Shown here: piece after piece, positions 1 through 12,412 of the stretch | Layout of the letters: every line of letters starts with the position of its first letter | Position numbering within the stretch: position 1 is the first letter of the stretch | From: Cacajao melanocephalus | Lineage: Eukaryota > Chordata > Mammalia > Primates > Pitheciidae | NCBI GenBank assembly: GCA_963573385.1 | Contig: CAUYLG010075519.1 | Coordinates: 62,001 to 126,000, forward strand | Direction: 5' to 3' | DNA: 64,000 bases | Notes under the pieces: model-generated | The model's input: only the letters and a program-made list of their open reading frames with translations | Told to the model about the DNA's origin: nothing | Databases searched by the model: none | Program-made: the position numbers and the translations under genes

Positions 1-20
1 GGAAGGCAGAAAACATATTG

Positions 21-172
21 GGCCAGGCGTGCTGGCATGTGCCTATAGTCCTAACTACTCAGGAAGCTGAAGTGAGAGGATCACTTGAGCCCAGGAGTGA
101 CTCAAGGTTGCAGTGAGCTGTGACCACACCACTGCACTCCAGCTGGTGACACAGCAAGGCTTTGTCTCTCAA
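21..172 (+). mobile_element. Alu right-monomer (FRAM-like) fragment
   Basis: The order of motifs (GGCCAGGCGTG, then GTCCTAACTACTCAGGAAGC, then CACTGCACTCCAGC) is that of a single Alu right arm. There is no left arm and no middle A-rich linker. Many substitutions suggest an old copy. The flanking DNA to 375 shows nothing recognisable. Confidence 0.75.
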
Positions 173-375
173 GAGAAATGTTGGAATAAGGTTGCTAGGT
201 TAGAAACAAGACTGGTTAATGTCCAACAGGACAATCAAATGTATCTTTAGGGTTATCGTCTTCATTAGACAAGTCATTTGCATATAGCAGACAAATCCAT
301 AAGTGAACATGTAACTTCACAAAGCAGGAACTCTCACCCAGGAGTAGGTAGCAAATCAAACAACAGTGCATTCCT

Positions 376-680
376 GGCCAAGCGTGGTGGCTCACCCTGT
401 AATCCTAGAACTTTGGGAGGCTGAGGTGGACAGATGACCTGAAGTCAGGAGTTCGAGAGCAGCCTGGCCGACATGGTGAAACCTCATCTCTACTAAAAAT
501 ACAAAAATTAGCCGGGCGTGTTGGTGGATGCCTGTAGTCCCAGCTACTCAGGAGGCTGAGGCAGGAGAATCGCTTGAACCTGGGAGGCAGATGTTGCAAG
601 CCAAGATGGCACCACTGCACTCCAGTCTGGGGGACAGAGCGAGACTCTGTCTCAAAAGCAAACAAACAACAACAACAAAA
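376..680 (+). mobile_element. AluS-type element, full length
   Basis: Both arms are present with the middle A-rich linker (CTACTAAAAATACAAAAATT) and a CAA-rich tail. Imperfect flanking repeats (AGTGCATTCC before, AGCACATTCC after) look like target-site duplications. An antisense open frame through it is ordinary Alu sequence. Confidence 0.93.
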
Positions 681-1689
681 CCCAGCACATTCCATTAGAC
701 AATAGCGGTCTGTCCGACGTTGAGAGGGTGTGCTGCCCTCCCTCTGCCTCATTTCTAAGTGTTGGCTAGTTTTTCCTAAAATTGTTATCAACAACTTTGG
801 TGATGCAACATTTTAAAAATAATCCATTGAGACACCAAAACTTGTGGTTCTGGCTCTTAAACTGGCTGAACAGTGATGGAAAATCAGCCAACTTCTGTCT
901 CTTCCTTGAGAAACGCTGCTGAGCACATCTGCTTCATCACTTCCCTTGCCTCCTCCTCACGCCATTTGGTTCCTACGGCCTAAAAGTGTGTTGTGTGATT
1001 GCCGCTAGGACTTTCTATCTAGTCACTGCAAGTTTTGCTGCTGGCACTTTTACTTGGATTTTTATTTTGGATTTGCATCTCTTTGACTTGCTTGTGTACC
1101 AGTGCCGACTAAATTATAATACAATGGTTTCTTATTACTTAGAAGTTTTATTTTAACTTTGCTCAAAGTTACTTGGCAAATATTGACTGTAGGAGGCTAC
1201 TGATTTCAGAGATGTCAAATTGTGGGTTGGGGGGAACGTGTCTCAGATTTGATGAAATGTGGGGCATCACAGAGTAGCTAAAAGGTTAAGTTGAGAGTCT
1301 AGTGTGCAAAACACAAGTAGCATCTATTTTTGGTTCTTCATAAATGTTAATTCCCCTTTCCTTCTCCCAATACTAAACTTCAGGTGACTTGACTAACGTA
1401 CCTCTTCCTCCTGGAAAAAGGAATTCAGAGCACTGGGGAAGAGACAGCCATTGTAGGGGATCCCCAAATGGCAGCTTCTACAGACCTGGTTCTTCCTTTA
1501 TTCTTACCTGTGTGGGCATCTATCTGATAGGACTGGAGGAAGGGTCGGAGGTCTACCTGCTGCCACGAAGTCACGAACATGCGAATCAGAATACTATTAG
1601 GTTTAGGTATAATTTTGCTTCTACCGACGCCCTAACCTACAGAATAACACTTGACACAATGTCATTTTTGGGGGGATGTATTTCTTTTT
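681..1689. other. No gene or recognisable repeat
   Basis: Mixed, moderately AT-rich DNA. I see no convincing coding frame, RNA gene or repeat. The frame at 1389-1697 (102 codons) has no recognisable domain. Confidence 0.5.
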
Positions 1690-2172
1690 CTTTTTAAAGA
1701 AATATGTATAAATGTATAGTGTACAAGTGCTGTTTTGTTGCATGCATAGATTGCATAGTGGCCAAGCCAGGGTTTTAGGGTACCCATCACCCAGATCACA
1801 TACATTGCATCCACTAGGCAATTTCTTGTTATCTACCCACCTCCTGCCCCCGCACCCTTCTGAGGTTCCACTGTCTATCATTCCACTCTCTATATACATG
1901 TGGACACAGTTTTTAGCACCCATTTATGAGTGAAAAGATAAGATATTTGACTTTCTGTGTCTGGCTTGTTTCACTTAAGATAATAACCACCAGTTTCACC
2001 CATGCTGCTGCAAAAGACATTATTTCATTCTTTTTGATGGTCAAATCGTATTCTATTGTGTAAATAACCCATTTTCTTTATCTAGTGGATTTTCTTCTTC
2101 CATTGATGGACACTTAGGTTGGCTCTGTATCTTTACTATTGTGACTAGCGTTACAATAAATATATGAATGAA

Positions 2173-2447
2173 TAGGCAGGTGTTGAACAGTGAGAACGCA
2201 TGGACACAGGGAGGGGAGCATCACACACTGGGGTCTGTTGGCAGGGGCAAGGGAGAGACAGCGGGGTGGGTGGGGAGGTCGGGGAGGGATAACATAGGGA
2301 GAGATGCCAGATATAGGTGACAGAGGGATGGAGGCAGCAAACCACATTGCCATGTATGTACCTATGCAACAATCCTGCATGATCTGCCCATGTACTCCAG
2401 AACCTAAAGTACAATTAAAAAGAAAAAGAAAAAAAATATATATATGT
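2173..2447 (+). mobile_element. Nested L1 3' end (L1P type) with A-rich tail
   Basis: It carries the L1 3'-UTR signature: GAGAACGCATGGACACAGG, a G-rich tract, ACCTATGCAACAATCCTGCA, then ACCTAAAGTACAATTAAAA and an A-rich tail. The near-identical 11-mers ATATGAATGAA (2162) and ATATGAGTGAA (2448) flank it as target-site duplications inside the older antisense L1. Confidence 0.88.
2263..2288 (+). other. G-quadruplex-prone tract of the L1 3' UTR
   Basis: Runs of G (GGGG, GGG, GGGG, GGGG, GGG) separated by short spacers fit the G4 pattern. A polypurine G-rich tract here is a known property of primate L1 3' UTRs. Confidence 0.6.
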
Positions 2448-3119
2448 ATATGAGTGAAGGTATGTTTTTGATAAATTGATTTCTTTTCTTTTGTGTAGAG
2501 ACCCATAGTGAGTTGCTGGATCAAATGGTGGTTCTATTTTTAGTCTGAAAAATCTCCATACTCTTTTGCATGGAGGTTGCACTGATTTACATTCCCATCA
2601 GTAGTGTATGAGTTCTTTCTTCTCCGCATCCTTGCCAACATCTGTTATTTTCTGTCTTTTTGATGATAGTCGTTCTGTCAGGGTAAGATGCTGTCTCACT
2701 GTAGTTTGATATGTGTTTCCCTGATGATCAGCGATGTTGAGCGTCTTTTCCTATACCTGTAGGCCATCCGTACGTCTTCTTTTGAAAAAGGTCTATTCCT
2801 TTTTTTGCGCACTTTTTAATGGGATTATTTGTCTTTTTGTTGTTTAGGTGTTTTGAGCTCTTTGCATAGTCTGGATATTGGTTTCTTGTTGGATGAATAG
2901 TTTGCAGATATTTTCTTCCATTCTGCTGGGGGTCTGCTCACTCTGCTGATTGTCTCTTTGGCTGAGCACAAGCTCTTTAATAGGCAGCATTTGTCTGTTT
3001 TCGGTTTTGCTGCCTGTGCTTTGAGCTTGCAGTCCATGGTATCGTTTGGTGTGAAACAGTACTGGGGAGTGCTTCCCAACCTCCTCCATGTCACAGCACA
3101 CGCAACAGATGACACATTC

Positions 3120-3600
3120 ATCCAGCCGCAGGGGTCAGCGGGGAGGCTCCGGCAGACCCATCCTCCTACCTAGGCCGCGAGAGGACGCCTCTCACACTGC
3201 AATCTCCCTGTTCCTGCTTAGGGTGGACAAGAGACTCATGGTGTTTTTGGAAGCACAGGAATTACTTGACCTAAGGAAGAGTGTCTGTCCCGAGAAGGGG
3301 AGGAGCAGGGACGGGGGCATCCCTGGCGAGGGTTGACGTCTGAGGAAAAGCGGCAGGCAGATCTGGCCAAGCTCCTGGGCAGCCGTGGGGGTCTATGCGG
3401 CCCGGGGCGCATCAGGAACCTGGCAGAGGGTTCCCGGCAGCGGGCGTCTGGACAGCAGAGGGAGGCGGAGGACAGTCTGGGGACCACGCGCTCCTGTTGT
3501 TACCTGCTGTTTTGAGAGTCTCCTCCCCGGCTTCCTGCCCCAGAAAGCCCCATGCCGTCCTCCGCAACGCCACTCACCAAGCTTAATATGGCTGTAACGG
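3120..3600. promoter_or_regulatory. CpG-richer stretch, borderline CpG island
   Basis: By hand count there are about 26 CpG in 480 bases, in DNA of roughly 60 percent GC, against near-absence of CpG in most neighbouring DNA. That puts observed/expected near the usual island threshold. No TATA box or linked exon is visible. It lies just beyond the 5'-truncated end of the antisense L1. Confidence 0.35.
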
Positions 3601-3980
3601 GTCTGGGTCCAGTGATGCTCAGCTTGGGAGATGCCAGAGAACCCGAACTTGGGGCCTAGTGCCCGCAGACACCCGTGGGGTCGGGGGTGCTGCCCGCCCT
3701 CCAGGCCACCACCCAGGCTGTTCACGATGCCAGGACAACTCCGCAGGACTGAGGCACGGGGCTTCCCCGGGCCCAGCACCTGAGCAGCACGTTCCGTGGG
3801 TATGCCCTGAAATCACACAACACATGTAGCTGACCCTGAGATTCAAACTCAAGGCCAGGACACGGGGCCAGTGCCTGGACCAGCACAACGGGGTGCCCAG
3901 CTGTGACCCTGCCTACGCAGCAACCCTGAGTCTGGTGGCACTGGAGGCTCAGCGTCACAATGATCCTTTCGTGTGTTACC

Positions 3981-4001
3981 AAAAAAAAAAAAAAAAAAAA
4001 A
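3981..4001 (+). repeat. Homopolymer A tract (21 nt)
   Basis: An uninterrupted A run following GTGTTACC. No polyadenylation signal lies just upstream, so it is not clearly a retrocopy tail. Confidence 0.95.
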
Positions 4002-6384
4002 GTTTAACAAATAAAGGCCATTGTTCTTACTTTTTAAAAAAATGGACTGACTGCTCATGGGGCTGCAGCCGCTCAGCCTTACCTGACCTCCAAGAGTGAA
4101 GGGGCAGAGTCCCCACCTGTCACCATCTGTGAGACAGCCACGTGCCCCTGCACTCTCATTGGCTGGGAACCTCCAGCATTGGTTATAGGCCCCGTTGTGG
4201 ACCCAAAGTGAAACTCTGAAAATAGAAATGAAGCAGCTCGTGCTCCAGCAAACAAATACTATGATTTCTGTCTACTGGAAGAAATGAGTAACCAGCCTCT
4301 CAAAAGTCAGAATTCAACTGCAGCATGTTCACAAAACCACTCACACTGTCCCCAGATGGGCACAGATGTTGATTCTGCATCTCCTTCACTGTTCTGATTT
4401 TCCCCATGAGCCCATGCCCACTGGGTAAGAGGAAAAACAAACTAAACTATGTTTAGCATGAGCTGGTAAACTTAGTCGGTTTGCAATAACAAAAACGGTT
4501 CCAGTTTAAAGCAAACACTCGGCCCCTTAGCAGAAATGTGCAGGCATTTGGATGTGATTGCCCTCCCTGGCTCCACTGCAAGGTGAGGCCGGCGCTCTGG
4601 ATAGAGTGATCATTATAAATCATCTTCCAAAACGGGCACTTTTCTCATTTTTAGAAACAAGTGCCTGCTTTGGCATGCAGCGCACATAAAAATAACACAG
4701 CACTGCTCGTGTCCCCAGCCCATCTCCAGGTGACCACAGTTAGCAGTGTCCTTCAAAATATGCTTCCTGCATAGAGGAACCTTACACACAGAAGTGAGCT
4801 TTTTCTCGTTATGATTGGAATCACAGCATCCACCTTATTTTATAATATTTATTTTTTGACCACTCATGTCAGATCAATCTGAGATGTGTTTGAGAGAGAA
4901 CAAGAGCGTTATTAATAATTATGGCAGGACAGCAGGTGATGTTTGTTCACCCTTGTTAGAGAGGAGAGGTGTGGCTTAGCAAACTCACGGCAGAGTAGAC
5001 AGTGAGGTCCGTTTCGTGTCCTGTATTTACACGCCCGTCTGTGCAACAAAGCTGCTGGGTTGGGCTTCTTCCTGCACCGTTGCCTTCTGAGGTGTGGCTG
5101 GCCTCCTCTGGCCTTTTAGGGTGACACACTGTAGGCCCTGGTGGAGGCAGAGGACTTGGCAACTGTTTTCTGATGTCTGATTCACTAAGGCTCGTTTGAA
5201 GCCATCCAAGATCCCTGTGTGCCAAGGCATTCTCAGCGTGGCTGTGTACCCATCATGTGGCTTGTGGAACTGTCAGGACTCCAGAGTGCCACAGGCAGGC
5301 CCGTGCACCCTATAGCCCTGCCTTGGGTTTAACTGTCATCCACTTGCACCGTTTTGGATGTGGTGCTGAGCTAGAATTCGCTGGGACCAGAAACTTCCCC
5401 TTCTTCTGCTCAGAAAAGTGGACAACCAAGGTTCCCAGGCTCGCAGATGTGGGTGTTTCTAAAGCCTCTCTCTTCCTGCTTGAGAGCTGGTTCTGTCCTG
5501 AGAGAAGGGGTACACTGAAACCCCAGATAGAGTCATCCTTGATCTCGCTCTCTTTCCTTTCCTCCTGCGACCTCTCAGTTCCAGAAAATGCAGGCTGTCC
5601 ATTTCCTATACGTCAGAACCTCCTGCTAAGGATGTCACTGAAGGACTAGGGGGATTTCTCTAAACTGATCTGGGCCTATGATCGGGGCCATCTAATTTGG
5701 TTTTTGACGTACTAAGAAAACCAGAAAACCCTCTCAATACAAATCTGCTTTCCAGCGGATTATCCTACTACAGACATAAACAGAAATTCAACATGATGGT
5801 TTGCAACAGGCAGAAAAGTCACAGTAATGGTGGGTACTGCCTTTCCCCTAAAGTGCTCCACTCCAGTCTGCCAAAGGGCAGCAAGCCTCAAGCGGTTACA
5901 GAAATGGTAGCACAAGCCTGAGCTTTGCCAAGATCTGCTTCATTCTTTGGCTGTTGAATGGGTGGCTTATGGCCCCTGAGCCCACAACAAGGATGAGAGA
6001 AAGACAAGTGAAAAAGGGGGCTCCCACCACCCACATACCTGCTGCTGTTTCAGCTCATCAAAAACAAGTCTAAAACAGTTGCTAGGAAGTACCTTGCATG
6101 ATCTGTTTGCTGAAACAGCAGAGAGGGGCAGCTGTGCAGCGACCACTGGTCACCAGGCAAACACCTTCCCGTTGCTGCTCCTGCCTTTGGCCTCCCTTTA
6201 CCTTGCTTCTCCCATAAGCCAAGCATCAGATCCAATTTCCCTCTGAATTCTCCTTCTTCTCCCAGCACTTTAGAAAACCAAGTTCTGTCCCCAGAGCCCC
6301 TGGTTGGTGCTCCCGGCACACCCAGGAGGAAACAGCAGGTTGGGGGCCAGGCAGTGGGCGGAAGGGGCACAGGAGTGTGCAGGG

Positions 6385-6530
6385 CTGGGGTTGAATCCCA
6401 GTACAGATGCGTGACCTGCAACAATTTCCTTATTCCGAGTCTCAGTTTCCTTATTTGTAAAATAAGAATATTATCATCTACTTAATGGGCAGTAGGAGTT
6501 AATATGCTCAGGGGCATGTGATTGATTCTC
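6385..6530 (+). mobile_element. MIR element
   Basis: It shows the MIR core order: GGGTTGAATCCCAG, GTGACCTGCAACAATTTCC, then CTCAGTTTCCTTATTTGTAA and a decayed 3' end. This tRNA-derived SINE is ancient and shared by all mammals. Confidence 0.82.
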
Positions 6531-6544
6531 TGTGAAGAAATGTG

Positions 6545-8274
<1,730 letters not shown>

Positions 8275-8436
8275 TGAAGTCTAAGAACCAGTAGCACTGG
8301 CCATCATCTGGGGGTCTTTGAGGAACACAGAATCGTAGGCCCCACTCCAGAATTACTGAATCAAAATCTGCATTTTATCAGGATCTGTAGGAGATACCAA
8401 CGTACATTAACATTTGAAAAGCAATGGTCTAAAATA
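8275..8436 (+). mobile_element. MER5A-like hAT DNA transposon relic
   Basis: The ordered blocks CATCATCTGGGGGTC, GGCCCCACTCCAGAATTACTG, AATCAAAATCTGCATTTTA and CATTTGAAAAGCAATGGT match the MER5A layout. It is non-autonomous and decayed. Confidence 0.72.
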
Positions 8437-8590
8437 CTGAAAAAAAACCAAACAAACTAGAGAAGCTCTGTGTTGAAACGTCAAGGATTTATGTTGTCAG
8501 TTCTTTAAGTAAAACAATCTCCAAGAAAGGCATCATTACATGTGAATTTACATTCATTTTTAAAAAATGTTTATTCTATTTTATCTTTCT

Positions 8591-8887
8591 AGAGACAGGG
8601 TCTCACTATGTTGCCCAGGCTGGAGTGTGGGGGCTATTTACAGGTTTGATCTCACTACTCATCAGCACAGAGTTCTTATCTGTTCCATTTTAACGTGGGC
8701 AGGTTCAACCCTTGTTAGGCTACCTGGTGGTTCCCCACTCCCAGAAGGTCACCATATTGATGATGAACTTAGTGCAGACACCCAGTGGGCACAGCGCACT
8801 ATAGCCCAGAACTCCTAGGCTCAAGCCAATCGCCTGCCTTTGTCTCCTGAGTAGCTGGGACTACGGGTTTCTGCCACTGCACCTGGC
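8591..8887 (-). pseudogene. RN7SL pseudogene: 7SL RNA (SRP RNA) pseudogene, near full length
   Basis: Read on the minus strand, it starts GCCAGGTGCAGTGGC, continues with GTAGTCCCAGCTACTCAGG, and then enters a central block that no Alu has. That block holds ATGGTGACCTTCTGGGAGT, AACCACCAGGTAGCCTAA and TGCTGATGAGTAGTGAGATC, which form the SRP S domain. It ends with CACTCCAGCCTGGGCAAC and GAGACCCTGTCTCT. The length (297 nt) matches functional 7SL (about 299-300 nt). Scattered substitutions and an A-rich trailer (8560-8590, complement) mark it as a retroposed copy. CATTCAT occurs on both sides (8551 and 8891), a possible target-site duplication. The 7SL RNA itself scaffolds the signal recognition particle. 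This copy is unlikely to be functional. Confidence 0.92.
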
Positions 8888-9404
8888 ATGCATTCATATA
8901 CTATATGACAGAGACAAGTATACAAAATCTTCCTGTCTTCCTCTTGCCTTTTAATAATAATTGGAAGAGCTGTAGACATGAAAAAGCTTAGCATAAGCAA
9001 AGAGACGATAGAAGGTTTCCTTAAGTGGAAAAGAAAAACATTATAAAATTGGGAAGGAAGAAAGGAAAAAGATGAATTTTAAAGAACAGCTTCTGTGATG
9101 AATGGAATTTAATAAATCATTGCTGAGATGGGTTACAACTTTGCCCTCTGCTTCTGGAGTTGGTTTTATATTTTTTTAAAGATACAATGGCACATGGAGG
9201 TATGCCATAAAGTGGGAGAAAAAGTCCAAGAATTCCCCAAGACCCACATGTAACATTTTCTATAATTCACTTTGTATGCTGTAATTATTTGCCCTGCACA
9301 GTGCCGGGAAAATATAAAAACGTGAAATGAACAAGTATTGTTTCAGAGTTTAAAGATACTTTGGATGTAATGACTTCAATAATATTACCTTACGGATGAA
9401 CACC
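8888..9404. other. No gene or recognised repeat
   Basis: AT-leaning DNA with short A-rich runs; nothing else recognised. Confidence 0.5.
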
Positions 9405-9737
9405 TGTATTAGTGCACTCTCACACTGCTGTGAAGAAATATCTGAGACTGGATAATGTATAAAGAAAAGAGGTTTAATTGACTCAGTTTTGCATGAGTAG
9501 GGAGGCCTCAGGAAACTTATAATCATCGTGGAAGGCAAGAGAGGAAATGAGTTTGGAGTGAAGGGGGAAGCCCCTTATAAAACCATTAGATCTTGTGAGA
9601 ACTCACTCTCATGAGAACAGCATGGGGAAAACTGTCCCCATGATTCACTTTTCTCTATCTGGACTCACCCTTGACATGTGGGGATTATTCGAATTCAAGG
9701 TGAGATTTGGATGGGGACACAGAGCCAAACTATATCA
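9405..9737 (-). mobile_element. Solo MaLR LTR (THE1/MST type) with perfect 5-bp TSD
   Basis: Plus-strand ends are TGTATTAGTGCACTC and GCCAAACTATATCA, the terminal sequences of antisense THE1/MST LTRs. Internal landmarks include AGAGGTTTAATTGACTCAG, CCCCTTATAAAACC and GAGATTTGGATGGGGACAC. ACACC flanks both sides (9400-9404 and 9738-9742). At 333 bp it is slightly shorter than the usual LTR. No internal region is present, so it is a solo LTR. Confidence 0.92.
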
Positions 9738-11344
9738 ACACCCTTTACTCTTGAGACTCAAAGTACTTGCCCAAATCCACAGGGAAAAGCTTGGCTTAGA
9801 TGGTGGGGTGTGACTTCTATACATTCATCACAAAGTAAAAAATAATACCATAACAAAACTGAACACCTAACTCTTTTTCTGAAAACTTTTAAAGCATTAG
9901 ACCTATCAGGTCTCATGCACAGCTCAAGAGGAAACGTTATCTGGAAATTCCCCAACTCCCGTGGAAATTCACAGCTGGCTCCCTGTACACTGCAGATACC
10001 TGAAGTGGTTTTGAAGAGCGGGCAGCTAAGACTTAAGTGAAGAAGAATTCCTCCCCTGCAAGGGTGACCGAGAGCCCTGTTGCTCTGTTTCCTTCCCGAC
10101 TGGAGTCCTCCACTGGCGGGCACTGATCCCCAGAGAAGCTGCCCCAAGCTTCTGGAACCCAGCAGCACCTTTGATGTGGTAGCCAGTGCTCCCAGCAACA
10201 TCTCCTTTCTCTGCAGCACCCAGCTCTTAGACTCTGGAAAGGCACCGAGCTTTCCCCAATTCCTTTAATAAACTCAGGAAGGAGCAGGGCTTGGATGGGC
10301 TATTTCAGTAACCTGGAACACTTAACAGGCCCAATCACTTTTCTATTTCATGCCTCAGCCCAACTCAGGTGATTCCTATTTTCCTTCTGGAATTGAGAAG
10401 CGGACATCAAGGAAGGGCTGTGGAAGAGACAGAAGTCAGGAGGCTGCGGGGAACTGAGGGTGAGTCGAGCGGTTCTGAGGGCCGGTGTGAAGGCGTGGGC
10501 AGTGGAGCAGCAGCGAGGGTGGAGTGGGCAGTGGACTATTGAGAGGGATGGTCACCGAGGAGCAGCTCCACCTGCCCCAGCCATTGGTCTGAAAGATAAA
10601 CCAAGGCAGATGCTAGTTAAGTGGTAAAGACAGATTGTAATATACTATTGCAATAGGGAGAAGGCCCAGCGCGAACTGAACTCCAGTTTGATCTGTGCAG
10701 TAGAGACTGAGCGTTTTAAAGGGAAAGTGAGAGAACTGGGAGGGGGTGAGCAAGGCTCAGTGGGGTCGGAGAAGTGGAAACTTACAAAAAGCAGAGGGGG
10801 CTTGGTCCACGAGAAACCCAGTTGGGTTTGTTAATAGCCTCCCTCACAGGCTGAGGCCCAGGGGCCTGATCTCCAGGCGTTGGCTGGAGCAAATTGCAAA
10901 CTTGTTTGGCAGCCTTGGGTGTCCTTGGGAGGCACCTAAGGGGGCTGGGGTCCCCGAGGGATGCGGCCTCGAGCTATGAGAAGCCATGTTTGTCCAAGGC
11001 TTTCTAGGCCAGGGTTGAGGCCTAGCTGAGAAGAGGGCTCGAGGGAGCCTCCATCGAGTTTGGTCCAGGAGAGAATCTGTCACTGGCCTGAGGTGGTCTC
11101 CTTCATACTGAATGTCTTCAACAGTGGCTTTGATTCTGGGGCCAGGCTGCTAAACACACAGAGCTGAGAGTCAAGGCTGCGCTGAGCTGGGAGCCTGACC
11201 ACACGATTCAGTGTCCTTGGGGTAGGGCTCAGGAGGGTGCGTGCAGATTTCCGCCCCGGCCCAGGATGCCCAGATGAGGACAGGGCCCGCCACTCAGGAA
11301 CCACGGCTACATCCAGGCTTTGGGTGGACTTGGGGCTGGCTCTT
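9738..11344. other. GC-moderate DNA; possible unidentified repeat at 10600-11090
   Basis: No supportable gene. The frame at 9758-10219 (minus, 153 codons) lacks any recognisable domain. The stretch 10600-11090 has the texture of an old interspersed repeat or LTR but I cannot name it. AATAAA occurs at 10267 without a clear transcript. Confidence 0.35.
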
Positions 11345-11510
11345 GGTTTTGCCACTCCTAGGGGGAAGGTAAGCTCTTTTCTCTGAGCCTCCATTTCCTC
11401 GCCTGCATAATGAGGGCAGGGCCTTTCTCCTGGGGCTGGTGGATCAGGGAAAAGCATTCCAGTAATGTGAGTAGCACTTAATTAGCATCCAGTAAATGCC
11501 CATTCCTCTC
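11345..11510 (+). mobile_element. MIR element, 3' half
   Basis: CTGAGCCTCCATTTCCTCGC, then a short diverged spacer and CATCCAGTAAATGCCCATTC match the MIR core and tail. Confidence 0.65.
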
Positions 11511-11596
11511 CTCTTCCTTCCGAGGAAAGTTTAGGAAGTGTCTGGTTTAATAAACAGGTTAAAGACCAAAATGCCCCCTGTAAGTTGGTTGGTCGC

Positions 11597-11718
11597 AATT
11601 TAGAAACGTATTATATTTAGATTCCCAAGACCACTAAATGCTCATTGATGTTGTGTGTAACTTAGAAACATGTTATATTTAGATTTCCAAGACCACTCAC
11701 ATTCATTAATGCTAACTA
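11597..11718 (+). repeat. Two-copy 62-bp tandem duplication
   Basis: AATTTAGAAACGTATTATAT at 11597 recurs as AACTTAGAAACATGTTATAT at 11659. The following ATTCCCAAGACCACT block also repeats (ATTTCCAAGACCACT), and the TCATTGATG end recurs as TCATTAATG. The copies differ by roughly 15 percent, so the duplication is old. Confidence 0.85.
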
Positions 11719-11899
11719 TGGTCACTTCATCACATGCTTAAAACGTAGAGAAGCAAAAAACCAACTTTTTGCCAGCTTGTTTCCATGGCCAGACGTTTGT
11801 GAGTGAGGGGCTTGATCTGAAGGGTGCCCATGCTGACGCCTCCTCCTGAGAGTGCAGAAGCCAGGCACCTGAGCTCAGCTCTGGTCGCCCTCACCCGGA

Positions 11900-12130
11900 G
11901 TTTCTGTGAATGTTAAGAGAACACAGCTTAGTGTCAGCTTTGCGTTCACATATGGACTCCCCTGCTGAGTAATTGTGTGGTGTGGGGCAAGTCATTTCAC
12001 CCATCTAAGCGTCAGTTCCCTCATCTGTAAAATGGACTAAGAACAGTTATTCCTCAGAGTATTCTTTCGAGGGTTAAATGAGAAAACTCATGAAAAGTGC
12101 TTGGTGGAGTATCTGGCCAATCACTAGGCC
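11900..12130 (+). mobile_element. MIR element
   Basis: GTGTGGGGCAAGTCATTTCA, CAGTTCCCTCATCTGTAAAA, GGGTTAAATGAGAAAAC and AAAGTGCTTGG appear in MIR order. Confidence 0.82.
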
Positions 12131-12170
12131 AATGTCCCCTGGGGGTGTTCATCTTTCTTCTGTAAGAGTG

Positions 12171-12412
12171 TGTTGCTTGACGTGGTGGCTCATACCTGTA
12201 ACCCCAGCATTTGGGGAGGCTAAGGCAGACCAATATCCTGAGACTGCATCTCTGCAAACAATCCAAAAGTTCCAGGCATAGTGGTGTGTACCTGTAGTCC
12301 CTTGGGATGCTAAGGTAGGAGAATTGCTTGAGCCCAGGAGATCAAGGTTGCTGTGAGCTGAGATCGCACCACTGCACTCCAGCCTGGGAGACAGGGGGAG
12401 ACCCAGCCTTGA
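12171..12412 (+). mobile_element. AluJ-type element with an internal deletion in the left arm
   Basis: The left-arm start (GACGTGGTGGCTCATACC) is joined to a shortened linker, and a near-complete right arm ends CACTGCACTCCAGCCTGG. Many substitutions suggest AluJ. It leads directly into a GAAA-rich tail. Confidence 0.85.

Larger units (their letters stand above)
1690..3062 (-). mobile_element. Old L1 (L1MA/L1M type), antisense, split by a nested L1
   Basis: Read on the plus strand, this runs from the L1 3' UTR (CACTTATGAGTG-like and 'tattctattgtgtaaataa' motifs) toward the end of ORF2. It is interrupted at about 2173-2447 and resumes without loss at GTGAAGGTATG. It ends near 3062, so it is strongly 5' truncated. 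Confidence 0.85.
3063..6384. other. Non-coding DNA without recognised repeats
   Basis: A CpG-richer start (listed separately), an A tract at 3981-4001, then ordinary DNA. Several frames of 60-130 codons (for example 5257-5649 plus, 6050-6424 minus) show no recognisable domain and overlap other frames. I cannot support any as a gene. Around 4700-4860 there may be a very old L1ME-like relic, not firm. Confidence 0.45.

Noticed and set aside
405..794. 129-codon minus-strand frame with familiar [16 protein letters not shown] strings
   Set aside because: It is the usual antisense Alu frame, as are those at 17672-18079, 22920-23183, 23595-23882, 24979-25308 and 60788-61111.
3060..4001. A processed pseudogene ending in the A tract at 3981
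   Set aside because: No polyadenylation signal lies just before the tract, no target duplication was found, and no parent gene is recognised.
5257..5649. 130-codon plus-strand frame as a candidate gene
   Set aside because: No domain, conserved motif or context; frames of this length are expected by chance in 64 kb.
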